A stretch of DNA of 64,000 nucleotides from Hetaerina americana (Eukaryota > Arthropoda > Insecta > Odonata > Calopterygidae): contig JAKTNV010000002.1 of NCBI GenBank assembly GCA_022747635.1, positions 3,324,001-3,388,000 on the forward strand, given 5' to 3'. The notes beneath the pieces are model-generated. The model saw only the letters and a program-made list of their open reading frames with translations. It had not been told where the DNA came from and searched no databases. Below are positions 53,801 to 64,000 of the stretch, one piece after another (positions within the stretch are counted from its first letter, which is position 1; each line of letters starts with the position of its first letter). The position numbers and the translations under genes were made by a program.

Positions 53801-54400
53801 ATCACTATTAATATGAATCGAGAAGGTGGTATTTCTTCAGTTTGATTGTGAATTCGTATAATAATGGTATCATCTGGCTCAAATCCGAGCCCCTTTTTAC
53901 AAGTAGAAGCCAAAGCTAAAAAGCACCTTCTGATTAGTGGATTCCATTGTAGAATAGGCCTAACGATTGTTCCGAATGAAATTAGGGAATTAATTTGGAC
54001 CCTAAATTTTTAAATAATGCAATGAGAAAGGAAAGGTATACAAAATGGAAAACATGGGGCCATTGATAATTCATCATGAAAGCTCTAGTCTCCTACTCTA
54101 GGTTTATTAGCAAACTCATCAATGACTTCACCTACATTTAATAATGTGTTTTTGGGAATAATTAATGAATCTAGGCTGTTAATTATGGTAATAAAAGAAA
54201 AATGTAGTCATTTAATTTGTACACTACAAAATTTAAGCAAAAATAAAGACTCACAGGCACTTATTTGTACGTGTTAAAGACTTTAATGACAGTAATTTGC
54301 GAAATACCTGCGACTTCATAATTCTCAAGAAATTCTTGACGATTGTTAGTATTGGGTTTGTCCTTTTGGGCATATTTTTGCGGTGAACACTGGTAAAGTG
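53801..54400. other. AT-rich DNA, no gene recognised
   Basis: Short frames only. Confidence 0.5.
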
Positions 54401-54409
54401 CAAAGAATA

Positions 54410-54964
54410 CAGGGTTCGTCCGGAAAATAAGTGTACTGACTCCTGGGCTGGGCGCGCCGCTCCAGGCGCGCCCAGCACCGCTCTGACGGGCTGCGATTGG
54501 AGGGGGGTATGTTGGCAAGCGACGCTGAAAAAGGCAGTCGGCTCTGAGCTGTGGTGTAGTGAGGAGCTCTGTTAACGCGAACCTCCACGCTCGACCCACG
54601 TCACGGAACGCGATGCCGAAGTTTTTGGAGCAGCGTTATTCCATCAAATTTGCAGTAAAGCTTGGGAAATCGTCTACCGAAACTGTCGGTGTGATTAACC
54701 AGGCTTACGGGGAGTCAGCCATTTCCAGAAACATGATCTTTCGGTGGCACAAGATGTTCGTGGAGGGCAGAGAAGAGGTCGACGACGAGTCTTCGAGAGG
54801 TTCCCGAGGTGCCTTCGCGGGAGCGTTCCAGGAATGGGAACGCCGCTGGAACAAGTGTATCGACTCACAAGGGTCCTATTTTGAGGAATATTAGCTTAAG
54901 ATATGTAAAAGTGTAATAAATTTTTTTCCTGAGCTCAGTACACTTATTTTCCGGACGAACCCTG
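54410..54964 (+). mobile_element. Non-autonomous mariner deletion derivative, copy A (555 bp)
   Basis: TIRs CAGGGTTCGTCCGGAAAATA with AGTGTACTGA and the exact complement at the right, TA on both sides. A frame at 54613-54894 (93 aa) joins the HTH (LEQRYSIKFAVKLGKSSTET to VDDESSRGSR) directly to the transposase C-terminus (EWERRWNKCIDSQGSYFEEY), so the catalytic domain is deleted. The same junction occurs in copy B. The 5' UTR has an 11-bp perfect GC-rich hairpin (54448-54475, CTGGGCGCGCC). The open frame could make an HTH-only protein. Confidence 0.9.
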
Positions 54965-54969
54965 TATTC

Positions 54970-55585
54970 AGCCTTGTATGCAAGTTGGCGTATTTGTCTC
55001 ATTTTGGCTTGTTTCATCGCGGTAAAGTGTCAGGGAAGTGGCAAATGACTTCCTTATATTCAAATTGACATAATCAGAAAACAAACATGCAAAGCCCTAA
55101 AAAAATACCCTGTTATTTGGCGGAATGTTCCCTTCAATCATTTAAAATCAGTATATGGTATGAAAAACGCTCTTTTGTAATAGTATTTCATCATAGGATT
55201 ATTCCCCTACACATCTTTCCTGTGTTAACAGAAGCGGAAATCTCAAATTATTGGCAGTTTCCTGAAATTATGCGTCAAAACTTTGACTGGCACCGCATTA
55301 AAAAGGGAAATAATGCACAACATCGACAGATTTCAGGAAATATTTTTTTGATCCACCTGCTAGTAAAACATCTCCATTTTTTTCACCAAGTTATCTGATT
55401 AACACTACGTTTATGGAGCCAATTGATACTGCTGGATCTTCCAAATAAATAGCGTGAAATCACGCCAATGTGACGGTCATGACAGAGTGTAAATTAAATT
55501 AAGGAATTGACTCATTCGATTCCGATGTGCCGATCGTTATTTCACGTCCGTGATTTGACCATACAGAGCGCTCATTCGGCCTCAT
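54970..55585. other. No gene recognised
   Basis: The 103-codon frame at 55087-55398 shows no motif. Confidence 0.45.
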
Positions 55586-55588
55586 GCA

Positions 55589-56506
55589 CAGGATCGCACC
55601 CAAAAGTGGTAGGACTGATTTTCTCTGGCGCGAACGGAGCAGTGCAGGGGGGTCTGCCTGGCAGGGTAAGGTGGAGGGGGCTCTTAGCAACAGACCCACA
55701 CCAACCTCAGTCACCTGCGGGCTGTCATTAAGTAAGGACACCGTTTTTAGTGAAGCAAGTTTTTTGTCCGCGTCGAAAAACAAAATGAATCTGAATTTAG
55801 AGTAACGTTATTCCGTGAAGTTTTGTGCGAAACTCGGGAAGACGGCGACTGAGACCCTCGATATGATCAAGCAGGCTTATGGGGACACTGCCTTAAGCCG
55901 TTCCACAGTATTTGAGTGGCACAAGTTGTTTAAAGAGGGTAGGGAGCTCGTTGAAGAGGACCATCGCTCCGGACGGCCGTCGACGGCAAGAACCGACACG
56001 AATGTGGACAGAGTGAGGACACTGATGAACACAGACCGACGCTTAACCAGTGAAGAAATTGCAGACCAGTTGGGTCTGTCTGCATCCAACGTCCAACGCA
56101 TAATTTCACAGGATTTGGCCATGCGCAAGGTGTGCGCCTAGATGGTGCCGAAAATTCTGAGTGTCGACCAACAGCTCCTGGCCAAATACGGCGTTGCCAT
56201 GTTGCCGCACCCGCCCTATTCTCCCGATCTGGCACCACCGGGCTTCTTCTTCTTCCCCCTGATGAAAAGACAGCTCAAGGAACGACGTCTTAACTCGATA
56301 AAGGCCGTTGAAGAGGCTTCGACGAGGGTCATCAACGGCATCCACAAAGAAAATTTCCAGCGGGCGTACGGGGAATGGGAGCAACGTTATACTAAGTGTG
56401 TAGCAGCTCAAGGAGCATACTTTGAAGATTATTAAGTCGATGTAAGTATATCGTCAATAAAATTCTTGTAAAAAAATCAGTCCTACCACTTTTGGGTGCG
56501 ACCCTG
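55589..56506 (+). mobile_element. mariner element of a third lineage, internally deleted
   Basis: Ends read CAGGATCGCACCCAAAAGTG and the complement of CAGGGTCGCACCCAAAAGTG, with CA/TA flanks (one TA has mutated). 918 bp against the usual ~1.3 kb. Confidence 0.87.
55785..56435 (+). pseudogene. mariner transposase, deleted core and two stops
   Basis: MNLNLE, a TAG in place of a Gln codon, then RYSVKFCAKLGKTATETLDM and FEWHKLFKEGRELVEEDHRS, GRPSTARTDTNVDRVRTLMN, SASNVQRIISQDLAMRKVCA, a second TAG (Lys position), and MVPKILSVDQ. Here it jumps past the first two catalytic Asp residues to LPHPPYSPDLAPPGFFFFP, where the third Asp is also lost (PPG for PCD/PSD). C-terminus EWEQRYTKCVAAQGAYFEDY is intact. 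Confidence 0.87.
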
Positions 56507-56634
56507 TATGACGTATCACATGACCACGTCGATGGTCCTATTGTGGAGATAAGTTGTAATCGCCTTGCTCCCTGAAGCTGGCTGATTCTGTTGCTCTACT
56601 TTTTGAAGAGAATGTAATTTAATATTCATGGTTA

Positions 56635-56965
56635 TAACCAGGGGTCTTGGTAGTCCATTGAGTAGAGCGGAGCAGGAATACGGACCGGGAGGAGGGGCCG
56701 GGTTCGATTTCCTTGCAAGCCTCTCTGGGCACCCTCAGCTCCACCCAAGCGGTGTGATTTTTCGAGTACCAGGTATTCCTAGGAAACCGCTGTTGACACA
56801 GGAAAAGGAATAACTGGACCTTCTACCCTGCTACTAATGTGTCAACTTCACAGAACGGGCTTACTACTTGGTGAACTTTAGCCTCGCCTACCGAGCCGAC
56901 CTTTGGTAAGCTGACCACTATCAACCAACTGGTTGATAATTGGGTTGGTAGACTCTCCGTCCGCC
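56635..56965 (+). mobile_element. tRNA-headed SINE (family 2), plus orientation, best copy
   Basis: The head GGTCTTGGTAGTCCATTGAG resembles an A box; the B box GGGTTCGATTTCC lies near 56700. Body blocks CAGCTCCACCCAAGCGGTGT, GATTTTTCGAGTACCAGGTA and CACAGGAAAAGGAATAACTG match 3386-3655 in reverse. The end with CCTACCGAGCCGACCTTTGG corresponds to the start of that copy. Confidence 0.7.
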
Positions 56966-57001
56966 GAATAATATTCTGGTTTTTGAGATTCAAGTTGTTC
57001 A

Positions 57002-57517
57002 ATGGGTTATGAATGTAGAAAAATGACTATTAAAACCGCAAAACAAAAGAAAGCAAAAGCATGTCGAAAACAATTACGCACGGGTAGGTTTAACATTCAG
57101 GCAAATAATAACTCGGGTCGAAGGGAGGGTTTAATCCTCAAAATACCCCCCATTCCCGCTCCCCTGGCGCCTTATTCCCTCGAGAGCAGAATGCTCCTTG
57201 CTCCGAGGGCTTTTGCATTTCAAACGAACTCGCCTCGTGCAGCGGCTTTCCTCGGGCGTACTAGAGGAGGAATATATTTCACACCATATGCAATTACCTT
57301 GTTTTGGAATACGGTCAGATGTCGTAATGTCTCGTTTCCGGTAATAGCTTTCGCGTATTATGTATGTAACCTGGCTCAATTATCTTTCACCGATATCGTT
57401 ATTTTTACTGGCATTGCGTGTAGTCGTTTTGCAGGTTGGTACTTGCAGGTGGTCCATTACAATGCTAACAACGTCGCGTGTATTTACACGTATAGCGGTA
57501 GGTTGACTTGTAATTGA
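57002..57517 (+). other. Unrecognised 171-codon open frame
   Basis: Open from ATG 57002 to 57517. The N-terminal third is Lys/Arg-rich (KTAKQKKAKACRKQLRTGRF); the rest is hydrophobic and aromatic without a clear transmembrane pattern. No family recognised, no splice context, and it lies between two SINEs. Chance is the default explanation. Confidence 0.2.
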
Positions 57518-57631
57518 GACAACACACAGGACCGTTCAATTATCCCTTCTACCCTAAAATTGGTGAAATCAAGCGAATGAATATTTAATCCTCGGGCAGG
57601 AAAGAAGTTTCATCGCTTCCGATGATTAAAG

Positions 57632-57932
57632 CAATAGTTTTGAGAGGAGGCGACCGACCGACAGCCGAGGTCATTTGCGCCATAGGGGTTGTTCAGGGGA
57701 AAGGATGAAGGGTGGAGGGAAACCCGGCATCGGCATTGGCCTACTCTTAACGAGAGGCGCCAAGGGGTCCGGCTACTTACCGTCCCATCCGACGGACGGC
57801 GTACTCACTCAAAGTGCCCTCCACAAGCACCTCAAGTAGGGATCGAGATACCTCCGAAAAATATTCAACACCGCCGGGATTTGAACCCGGGCCCTGTGGG
57901 TGGGAAGCCAGTACGTCAGCCATCCCAATCCC
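57632..57932 (-). mobile_element. SINE family 1, full copy with 13-bp target duplication
   Basis: A direct repeat CCGATGATTAAAG lies at 57619-57631 and 57933-57945, the clearest SINE duplication in the window. Minus-strand head with B box GGTTCAAATCC near 57890; the tail on the left ends CTCAAAACTATTG. Little decay and an intact duplication suggest it is relatively young. Confidence 0.87.
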
Positions 57933-57949
57933 CCGATGATTAAAGGAGC

Positions 57950-60270
57950 TTCATTCGAATGGAAAATTAATTACCAAACCCCTCTATTATGGCTCACTGT
58001 ATTCCAGTCCATCCATTAAAACTATCGATCAATGGCAGTCAAAACGCCACAAATCATTGCGGTCCACAGATTGGAGCATTGCTTTGGGAGATCGAAGTGC
58101 GGGCGCAAATAATCCTCAAATCGCACAAATTGCTCATCGCTGAAATCACTTCGACGCTCGCTGGGGTGTTGATGCTTCCTGCGAGCCTTTTCGAAGCCAA
58201 AAGTCGCGGGGCCTCGATGCACAACACAAATCAACTCAAAGGTTAAAGGACATTGTTTTGCCCTGCAGAAAATGCTTTAACTCTCAATCAGTCGGTGAAC
58301 CTATGCTTCAAACTAACTGAGAGTTGGAATTTTACACGCCTATGGAATATCTTTTGCACGTATTTAAGGATTTCATGAATTCTAAAAAATATTTAGCAAG
58401 AGAAACACGCGGAATAATCACATTCATAAAATCAAATAATGGATCTTTTCTATGGAATAGTTTAAAGTAACAACGGCTAAACTTAGGTTCCTAATTGCTC
58501 ATTTTCTGTGCATCTTTTGACGGATAAATATATTTTAGGATTGAGATGAAACCGTAGTCATTAACCAGGAGGGAAGTCAAGGCGAGCTTACCTGATACAT
58601 TCTGTACTGTACATGACGTGCTATTCACAGGTTAAGTTTGAGGGGGATTCATCTTTCCTTTCTATGTGTTGTGTCTGGTTTCCCAGAGTGTTCCGCAATT
58701 CAGAAAATCGCACAGTTTGGTTTTATTAGAAGATTCGTAGAGACTACCCGAAGTTCGAACCCCGGACCACTTCACTCGAATGCTCAGCCAACTAATGTAA
58801 GAGTTTTGCCGAAGTTTTTGGTTCTACGGCTCCTCCGAATAAACTCCGGGCTCGTGAGGTTTGCTACGCTGTGATTTCGTTGTTCAACTTCGTTGATCGA
58901 AGAGATGCTTTCAACAGGACACGCCAGATGGCGGATCAACGAAATGTCAACGCGAGAGCTGTGCCTTTATGCGAGAACGAATGAATTCCCTGAGCATCCG
59001 AAGTTCGTCCAACTTCCATTTATTTTCCACATTTGTGAGGTTAAATATTAAATTTAGCACAGTCAAATTATCTCAGGAAAGGGATAGGAAAGTGGAGAGG
59101 GGAGGGGAAAGTTTTCTGAACTTTTGTACGAGAAGAGAGTGGGTGGGGAAAGAGCTAAATAATTGGGAGATTATGGAATATAAACTTCATAGAGTAAATA
59201 CCTTCTAGATGATACGTCTCAGAGGAAATAAGTATTGGCGTTGAGACTCTGTCCCTAGCCTTATGACCTATGAATGCCGGAGTATTCCTATTGTAATGAA
59301 ATATGGTAGTGTGATTCCAATCTAATCCATTCCAATTCCAATCTAGGCGTTTAAACTTAGAATGTTGATTACAAACGGCCGAGCGATTTACTTACATTAT
59401 AACTTACTTCTTCACAAATTGAAACCGGAAGGAATGAAATTTAACAAAAAAAAACAATCACGATATTTTTGACGCAAAAAATTTAAAAGAGCTCCCGGTA
59501 AACATTCGCATGGCCATCAACAGTTAATATGAATCGAATGATGAAGTGTACTTATTTCTTTGCCAAATATCATTATAGTTCTCACTGAAGTGTTTCTCAC
59601 GGCTTAGTTTTTTATGAAATGGAAATACGGTGAGCATGAGCTTCGTTGCTTTCATAAAAAAAGCAACGAAGGCACCATGAAATATCCCCACAAAAACGCC
59701 GTAATAAACTCCTAGGGAAAGTAAAAAATACCCGTCACTCTCATTAATTGCATTTTTATCATCCAGTTTTGTGCATTTCATAATTCCATCTAATTATAAT
59801 GTCCATTATTATTATATCATCATAGTGATGGAAGATATCGACAGCAGTGTCTAAAGTGAAATCTATTATTAAATAGGCTGTATGGATTGAAGAAGAAAGT
59901 GAATGCAGTTGAAGAGATACAAGGCGAGGAATTTCAGGGGTTAAAGAAATAAAAGACACTGTACGAAGTAATGCCGGCGGCCGAAGAAGTACACAAGGGC
60001 AAGACGCACGGAAAGAATTGGCGAAAGGGAGTGCCCTAGTTTAGATCTCTCACGGGTTTATTCGTTATAGAACACGTTTTTGGACTCTATCTGTGATTGC
60101 TGATGCATTTTTCAACGCTTTTGCATTATCCAATCTTAGGCAAGGGCATGTGTTTAACCGGGACGAAGTGCCCTGAAGTAAAAAATAAATTGATACGAAA
60201 AATCCAATAAAGGTTTCTATCGCAGGAAGTTAGTTTTCTTTCATCATCTAACACCAGGTTTTCATATATA
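57950..60270. other. No gene recognised
   Basis: Several incidental frames (58022-58246 on both strands, 58638-58874, 58969-59208). No motif, exon pattern or shared repeat. Confidence 0.45.
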
Positions 60271-60274
60271 TATA

Positions 60275-60818
60275 CAGGGTTCGTCCGGAAAATAAGTGTA
60301 CTGAGCTCAGGAAAAAAAAATTATTACACTTTTACATATCTTAAGCTAATATTCCTCAAAATAGGACCCTTGTGAGTCGATACACTTGTTCCAGCGGCGT
60401 TCCCATTCCTGGAACGCTCCCGCGAAGGCATCATCGGGAACCTCTCGAAGACTCGTCGTCGACCTCTTCTCTGCCCTCCACGAACATCTTGTGCCACCGA
60501 AAGATCATGTTTCTGGACATGGCTGACTCCCCGTAAGCCTGGTTAATCACACCGACAGTTTCGGTAGACGATTTCCCAAGCTTTACCGCAAATTTGATGG
60601 AATAACGCTGCTCCAAAAACTTCGGCTTGACGTGGGTCGAGCGTGGAGGTTCGCGTTAACAGAGCTCCTCACTACACCACAGCTCAGAGCCGACTGCCTT
60701 TTTCAGCGTCGCTTGCCAACATACCCCCCTCCAATTGCAGCCCGTCAGAGCGGTGCTGGGCGCGCCTGGAGCGGCGCGCCCAGCCCAGGAGTCAGTACAC
60801 TTATTTTCCGGACGAACC

Positions 60819-60821
<3 letters not shown>
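60275..60821 (-). mobile_element. Non-autonomous mariner deletion derivative, copy B (547 bp)
   Basis: Same TIRs, same internal deletion junction and same GC-rich hairpin as copy A, in reverse. TA precedes 60275, and a (TA)n array directly follows 60821, so it inserted at the edge of a TA repeat. The first ATG is lost by a small deletion before the Lys-Phe-Leu-Glu-Gln segment, and one extra base after SSRGSR shifts the frame, so unlike copy A it codes for nothing useful. Confidence 0.9.

Positions 60822-60881
<60 letters not shown>
60822..60881. repeat. (TA)n microsatellite
   Basis: About 30 TA units between the mariner derivative and an RTE scrap. Confidence 0.96.
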
Positions 60882-60884
<3 letters not shown>

Positions 60885-60930
60885 CACGCAGCGTCTGATC
60901 GTCAGTGAGGCGGCTGCATAAGCATGTCTT
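60882..60930 (+). mobile_element. RTE 5' scrap (~48 bp)
   Basis: GTCCACGCAGCGTCTGATCG followed by TCAGTGAGGCGGCTGCATAA matches 39543-39590 of the RTE LINE with few changes. As in the full copy's surroundings, a (TA)n array lies to its left, here directly joined to internal RTE sequence. Confidence 0.7.
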
Positions 60931-61046
60931 CGGATTCTTTTGTTTGGGAAAGATTCAGGATAACCTCGTTGGAGGAGGGATTCTAGTAGATTTGAGAGGA
61001 ATTGATCGAGGGAGTATGGTTTAACTTTGTGGAATTCCTTTATTAT

Positions 61047-61157
61047 GAGGGTATAATGAAACTTAACATTTCCATGATGATGATGTACAGCCTCGAAACC
61101 ATGGTCGTGGAATATTAGATCTTTATGGTGGAAATGTTAAGTTTCTTTTCACCCTCG
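61047..61157. mobile_element. Hairpin end of a Penelope-like element with hammerhead core
   Basis: 61047-61075 and 61125-61157 are reverse complements (AAACTTAACATTTCCAT and its partner) around ~50 bp containing motif F. It adjoins the Penelope RT frame that follows on the minus strand (the ORF runs into 61157), so it is either that element's own end or a neighbouring pseudo-LTR. Confidence 0.6.
61075..61110 (+). ncRNA. Hammerhead-like motif F
   Basis: TGATGA (61075-61080), extra T, a weak stem II, CGAAACC-AT-GGTC with stem III palindrome ACCATGGT and GTC triplet at 61104-61106, followed by GTGG, which can pair with the CCA before the first box. Stem II is largely lost, so it is probably inactive. 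Confidence 0.4.
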
Positions 61158-61159
61158 CA

Positions 61160-61690
61160 AGGGAGTCGGGGTCATTACAAATTCTGTGTCCTCTTGTGGA
61201 AAGGGAATGAGGAATGGAGCGTTTGGCGTGAACGTGCGGGTGGCAACTATCCCAGTGTCAGTATTGTTGTTTGTTGGTGCGTTTTATATGATCAGAAGTG
61301 TGGAATATTTTGTCTATCAATGATACGTTTTTAAATCCAGGAAGGTGATTTGTGAGGTGGAAACGGTGGAATTGAAGGAGACAGAGGATTAAGCATTGGG
61401 GTCGGAAATGAACGTTTTCAGGGAATCAGTGCCATGTGGCCAGAGGAGGAAGATATCGTCGTCATATCTGAGCCACAATAGAGGTTTCAGGGGTTGTTTT
61501 ATCTGGAATATTTTCTCTGCGAGACCAAGAAAGAGACTCTTCCAGAATTGTTATCATAAAGTTTGATTTGTGGTGTATCGTTGTGAGTTGAATTAGACAT
61601 CCTCATCAAAGGGAAGACCTTTCTCCCTTCAGGGAAATATCTATAATGCTTTGAACCTGGATTCAGGAAAAGCGAAGGTTGTGAGGGGGA
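61160..61690 (-). pseudogene. Penelope-like reverse transcriptase fragment
   Basis: Penelope elements encode an RT related to telomerase plus a GIY-YIG nuclease. Minus-strand reading from about 61500: LKPLLWLRYDDDIFLLWPHG, where YDDD is the catalytic box in the typical Penelope setting (RYxDDIFxxW), then DSLKTFISDPNA, a stop, and STSQITFLDLKTYH. In the next frame come SCHPHVHAKRSIPHSLSTRG and HRICNDPDSLA, the conserved segment after the palm. Upstream RT parts (to ~61640) are scrambled. Stops and shifts inactivate it. Confidence 0.85.
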
Positions 61691-61699
61691 GGAATGTAT

Positions 61700-64000
61700 T
61701 TCCGCATTTCCCTTGGGTTGCAGGTCTCAATGTTTGATCTGTCGCCGGCGGACCCCAATCTTGACTCCTAAGGATTCGATCCGCGTCTATAATTGTCTGC
61801 TTACGCGTGGTTGTCCGCCTCAGTCGCTCGCCATTATTGCGTCCTCCGCTGCGTCGCGTCCGCCCTTCACTTGACCCCTTGTCCCTCGTGCCGGCGCCAC
61901 TTTCACATGTCCCCTCTTCAGCCCCCCCTTCCTCCGGCCCCCCTGGATGAGATGCCCTTAGAATTCAGAAGAGTTGGTGCCTCGACGTGCAGCCGGAAGG
62001 ATATCGAGCCCATGTGGTGCTCTGATGGCGGGGAAAAATTGATAGTGAAGCGTGAGAAGACACTCATAAATGCGCCTGAATGTCCTTACTAGTCCAAAGA
62101 ATAGAATTTCCTCTTTTGTGGACGTTAATAATGAAGTTTGTGATCTCTGCTCACGCTTAGTTCATGCATGTTGAAATTAATTCAGGATGTACGACGTCGT
62201 AGCGAAGGCGGATCCAGAAATAAATGACTACATTTCTAATGCAATAGTTGTAATTCTCTCTCTCTCTCTCGTCTCGTCGACAGCATAAAATGGTGTTGTT
62301 AACCTGTATTATGTTTTTCTTGTAAAAAATTGTGATCTTGCACTTTAAAACTTGAAAAATCATAGTATCGTCTGAACATGAATATTGGGAGACATTTTCT
62401 TATTTAATATTGATTTCATGGCCAAAATCTCGAAACTCGTCATCTTTCCAAAGATTTACATCGCGTACATAATGACCTTTAGCTCTTAATATAATGCTAA
62501 TTGAAATAAATTATTTTATTATATATAATATATATTTTATAAATATATAATTTTGAGGTAAGTATTTTGGGATTTCCAAATTTAATTAAATGAAAAGCAG
62601 TGGCATACTTTGATTACTAAGCGTTTATAATTGAAGAGCTGCATTGATTAACGGGATAAGCAGTTTGTAATTAAAAGGTTAATGATCTTTTTATTCCTCT
62701 CGTACCATCATTGTGTCCGTCAAGCATTTTGTCATGAGATTTTGGAGGACGCCGATGGAAGGAGAATTCACCTTGGGAGAGGCCTTGGACCGTAATGTCG
62801 ATTAAAGATAATACTCCCAACGACCTTTGATTCGAAGGACAATTATGGCGTGGAAAATCCATTAAAACGCACTTCTGCCTCAAAGAAAATAATTTCATTT
62901 CCTCGATTAAAGAATCCAAGAAAATAGAAAATATTGGATCCTTAATATTTAAAGCTATTGTTTCTTTTTGCTTCAAATTCCGGAAAGGATCAATTGCGTA
63001 AACCAGTTAACGTGACAATCTTGCTTGCTATTTTTAGACATGGACGTTTAAAACTCGTCTCCGAAAGAGACATTTTGAATTTGAGATAATCGATAGTTTT
63101 TTCTTTCCTAAGGTATTAGAATATAACTTTGGATGAAAGATTGTTTTACTTTGCTGCAGGATGACCGAGTATTTCAGAATTAGGAAATCGTCTCGATCAA
63201 TCACAGACCTCATGTCTCATGAACGAGGTCCCGACGATAATGTTATACTTATGCTGTTCCCGTGCTGTTATTTCCCTCTTACTTCTACAACAACTTACAC
63301 TTACTTCTGCAACACGGAATGGGAAGTATTTTTTTGGTTGAAATGCAAAATATAATGCACAATGAATCGGTATGTAGGACGGAACGTAAACACATGCAAG
63401 GAATGCCAAGTCGATGAAAACTGCGACTTAGCCAGTGGGATTCTCTCTCGGCATTGAGTGGAAGCCGCGGTTTGTCAGTTTCCTTGGTACGAAAGGCCTG
63501 GAAGACCCGGGGGCCGGAGTCAGTTTTGAGAGGGACTCCAGTTGTGGGTGGGGTCGCCACGGTCTCAGATGTGTAATGGTGGTCGCTGGCAAATAAATGA
63601 GGGGAGGGGGGAGATTGGGGGGGGGGAGAGAGAGGGAGTGTTAAATTGGATGGTGATGATGAGGACGACGACATCGGCGATGAGCCCATAATAGGCAGGG
63701 GTGGCGAGGTAATTACTTCTGGAGGGTGGAGGTGGCTCGGAATTTGCTTATTTTCCATTATCCTCGCGCCTCGCTCGGTAATCTGGGAAATGCGGGGTTG
63801 ATTAGGAATCAATTCAGTCGGATGAAGTCGTGCAAATATCTCGAAATGGAAGTGGAGGATTTTCTCGGTGTTAGCTGAGTCGCAGGTTGAAGGAGCCCGG
63901 AAGGTGATTGCCGGAGTTAACTGAAAGACAGGGCGAGCGAGCTGCGGATGAAGCAACGTGGACGGAGAAGGAAGAGAAAATGGTTGAAAAATGTGGGAAG
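61700..64000. other. No gene recognised; (CT)n at 62256-62270
   Basis: A 99-codon plus frame (61793-62092) and a 223-codon minus frame (63956-63285) lie in purine/pyrimidine-biased or GC-rich DNA and show no domain. The minus frame is Pro/Ser-rich because of a G-rich tract near 63600-63640. AT-rich elsewhere. Confidence 0.4.

Noticed and set aside
63285..63956. 223-codon minus-strand frame, Pro/Ser-rich
   Set aside because: The proline and serine runs come from a G-rich tract on the plus strand. No recognisable domain, so chance is more likely.

Overview
The window is metazoan nuclear DNA, most likely from an arthropod and probably an insect. The signs are spliced genes with short introns, mariner (D,D34D) elements, RTE, jockey and CR1/L2-type LINEs, Penelope-like elements, tRNA-headed SINEs and long (TA)n arrays. 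I cannot name the species. Almost everything recognisable is transposon-derived. The one convincing host gene is HDDC2, an HD-domain 5'-deoxynucleotidase, read on the minus strand from 22706 to 17600. Its four exons have canonical splice sites, join in frame and keep every catalytic residue.

Layout. 1-610 is the end of a LINE reverse transcriptase, cut by a hairpin element at 611-870. About 892-12470 looks like one large DNA transposon whose terminal inverted repeats of 0.84 and 1.0 kb have tandem ~175 bp monomers in their outer halves. Each TIR also carries an identical short candidate first exon facing inward. At its right end lies a broken ORF with a Ulp1-type cysteine protease and a PHD finger. 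The element is riddled with nested insertions: a mariner, a SINE, two LINE remnants and a jockey element. 13637-16900 holds a SINE and an old RTE copy. 17600-22706 is HDDC2, whose 4.35 kb second intron contains RTE debris. 22882-39390 is mostly anonymous, with Penelope-like, RTE and mariner remnants and (TA)n arrays. 39391-42739 is the best-preserved RTE LINE, followed by a diverged tandem satellite (42740-43380). 44390-61700 holds SINEs, a mariner whose 3' end was replaced by an inverted copy of its 5' end, an L2-like LINE, three mariner deletion derivatives, hairpin elements and a Penelope-like RT. The last 2 kb has no gene I can recognise.

Three things deserve attention. (1) Six hammerhead-ribozyme-like modules share a core, a palindromic stem III and a cleavage triplet; two lie directly beside Penelope-like coding remnants. 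(2) The Ulp1/PHD transposon combines promoter-exon TIRs, subterminal repeats and a pair of covarying hairpins. (3) A mariner has rebuilt its end as a 150 bp TIR. None of these works as a pathway with HDDC2; the window is one housekeeping gene in a sea of nested mobile DNA.

All calls come from reading the sequence. Family names rest on motif recognition and no database search was run.
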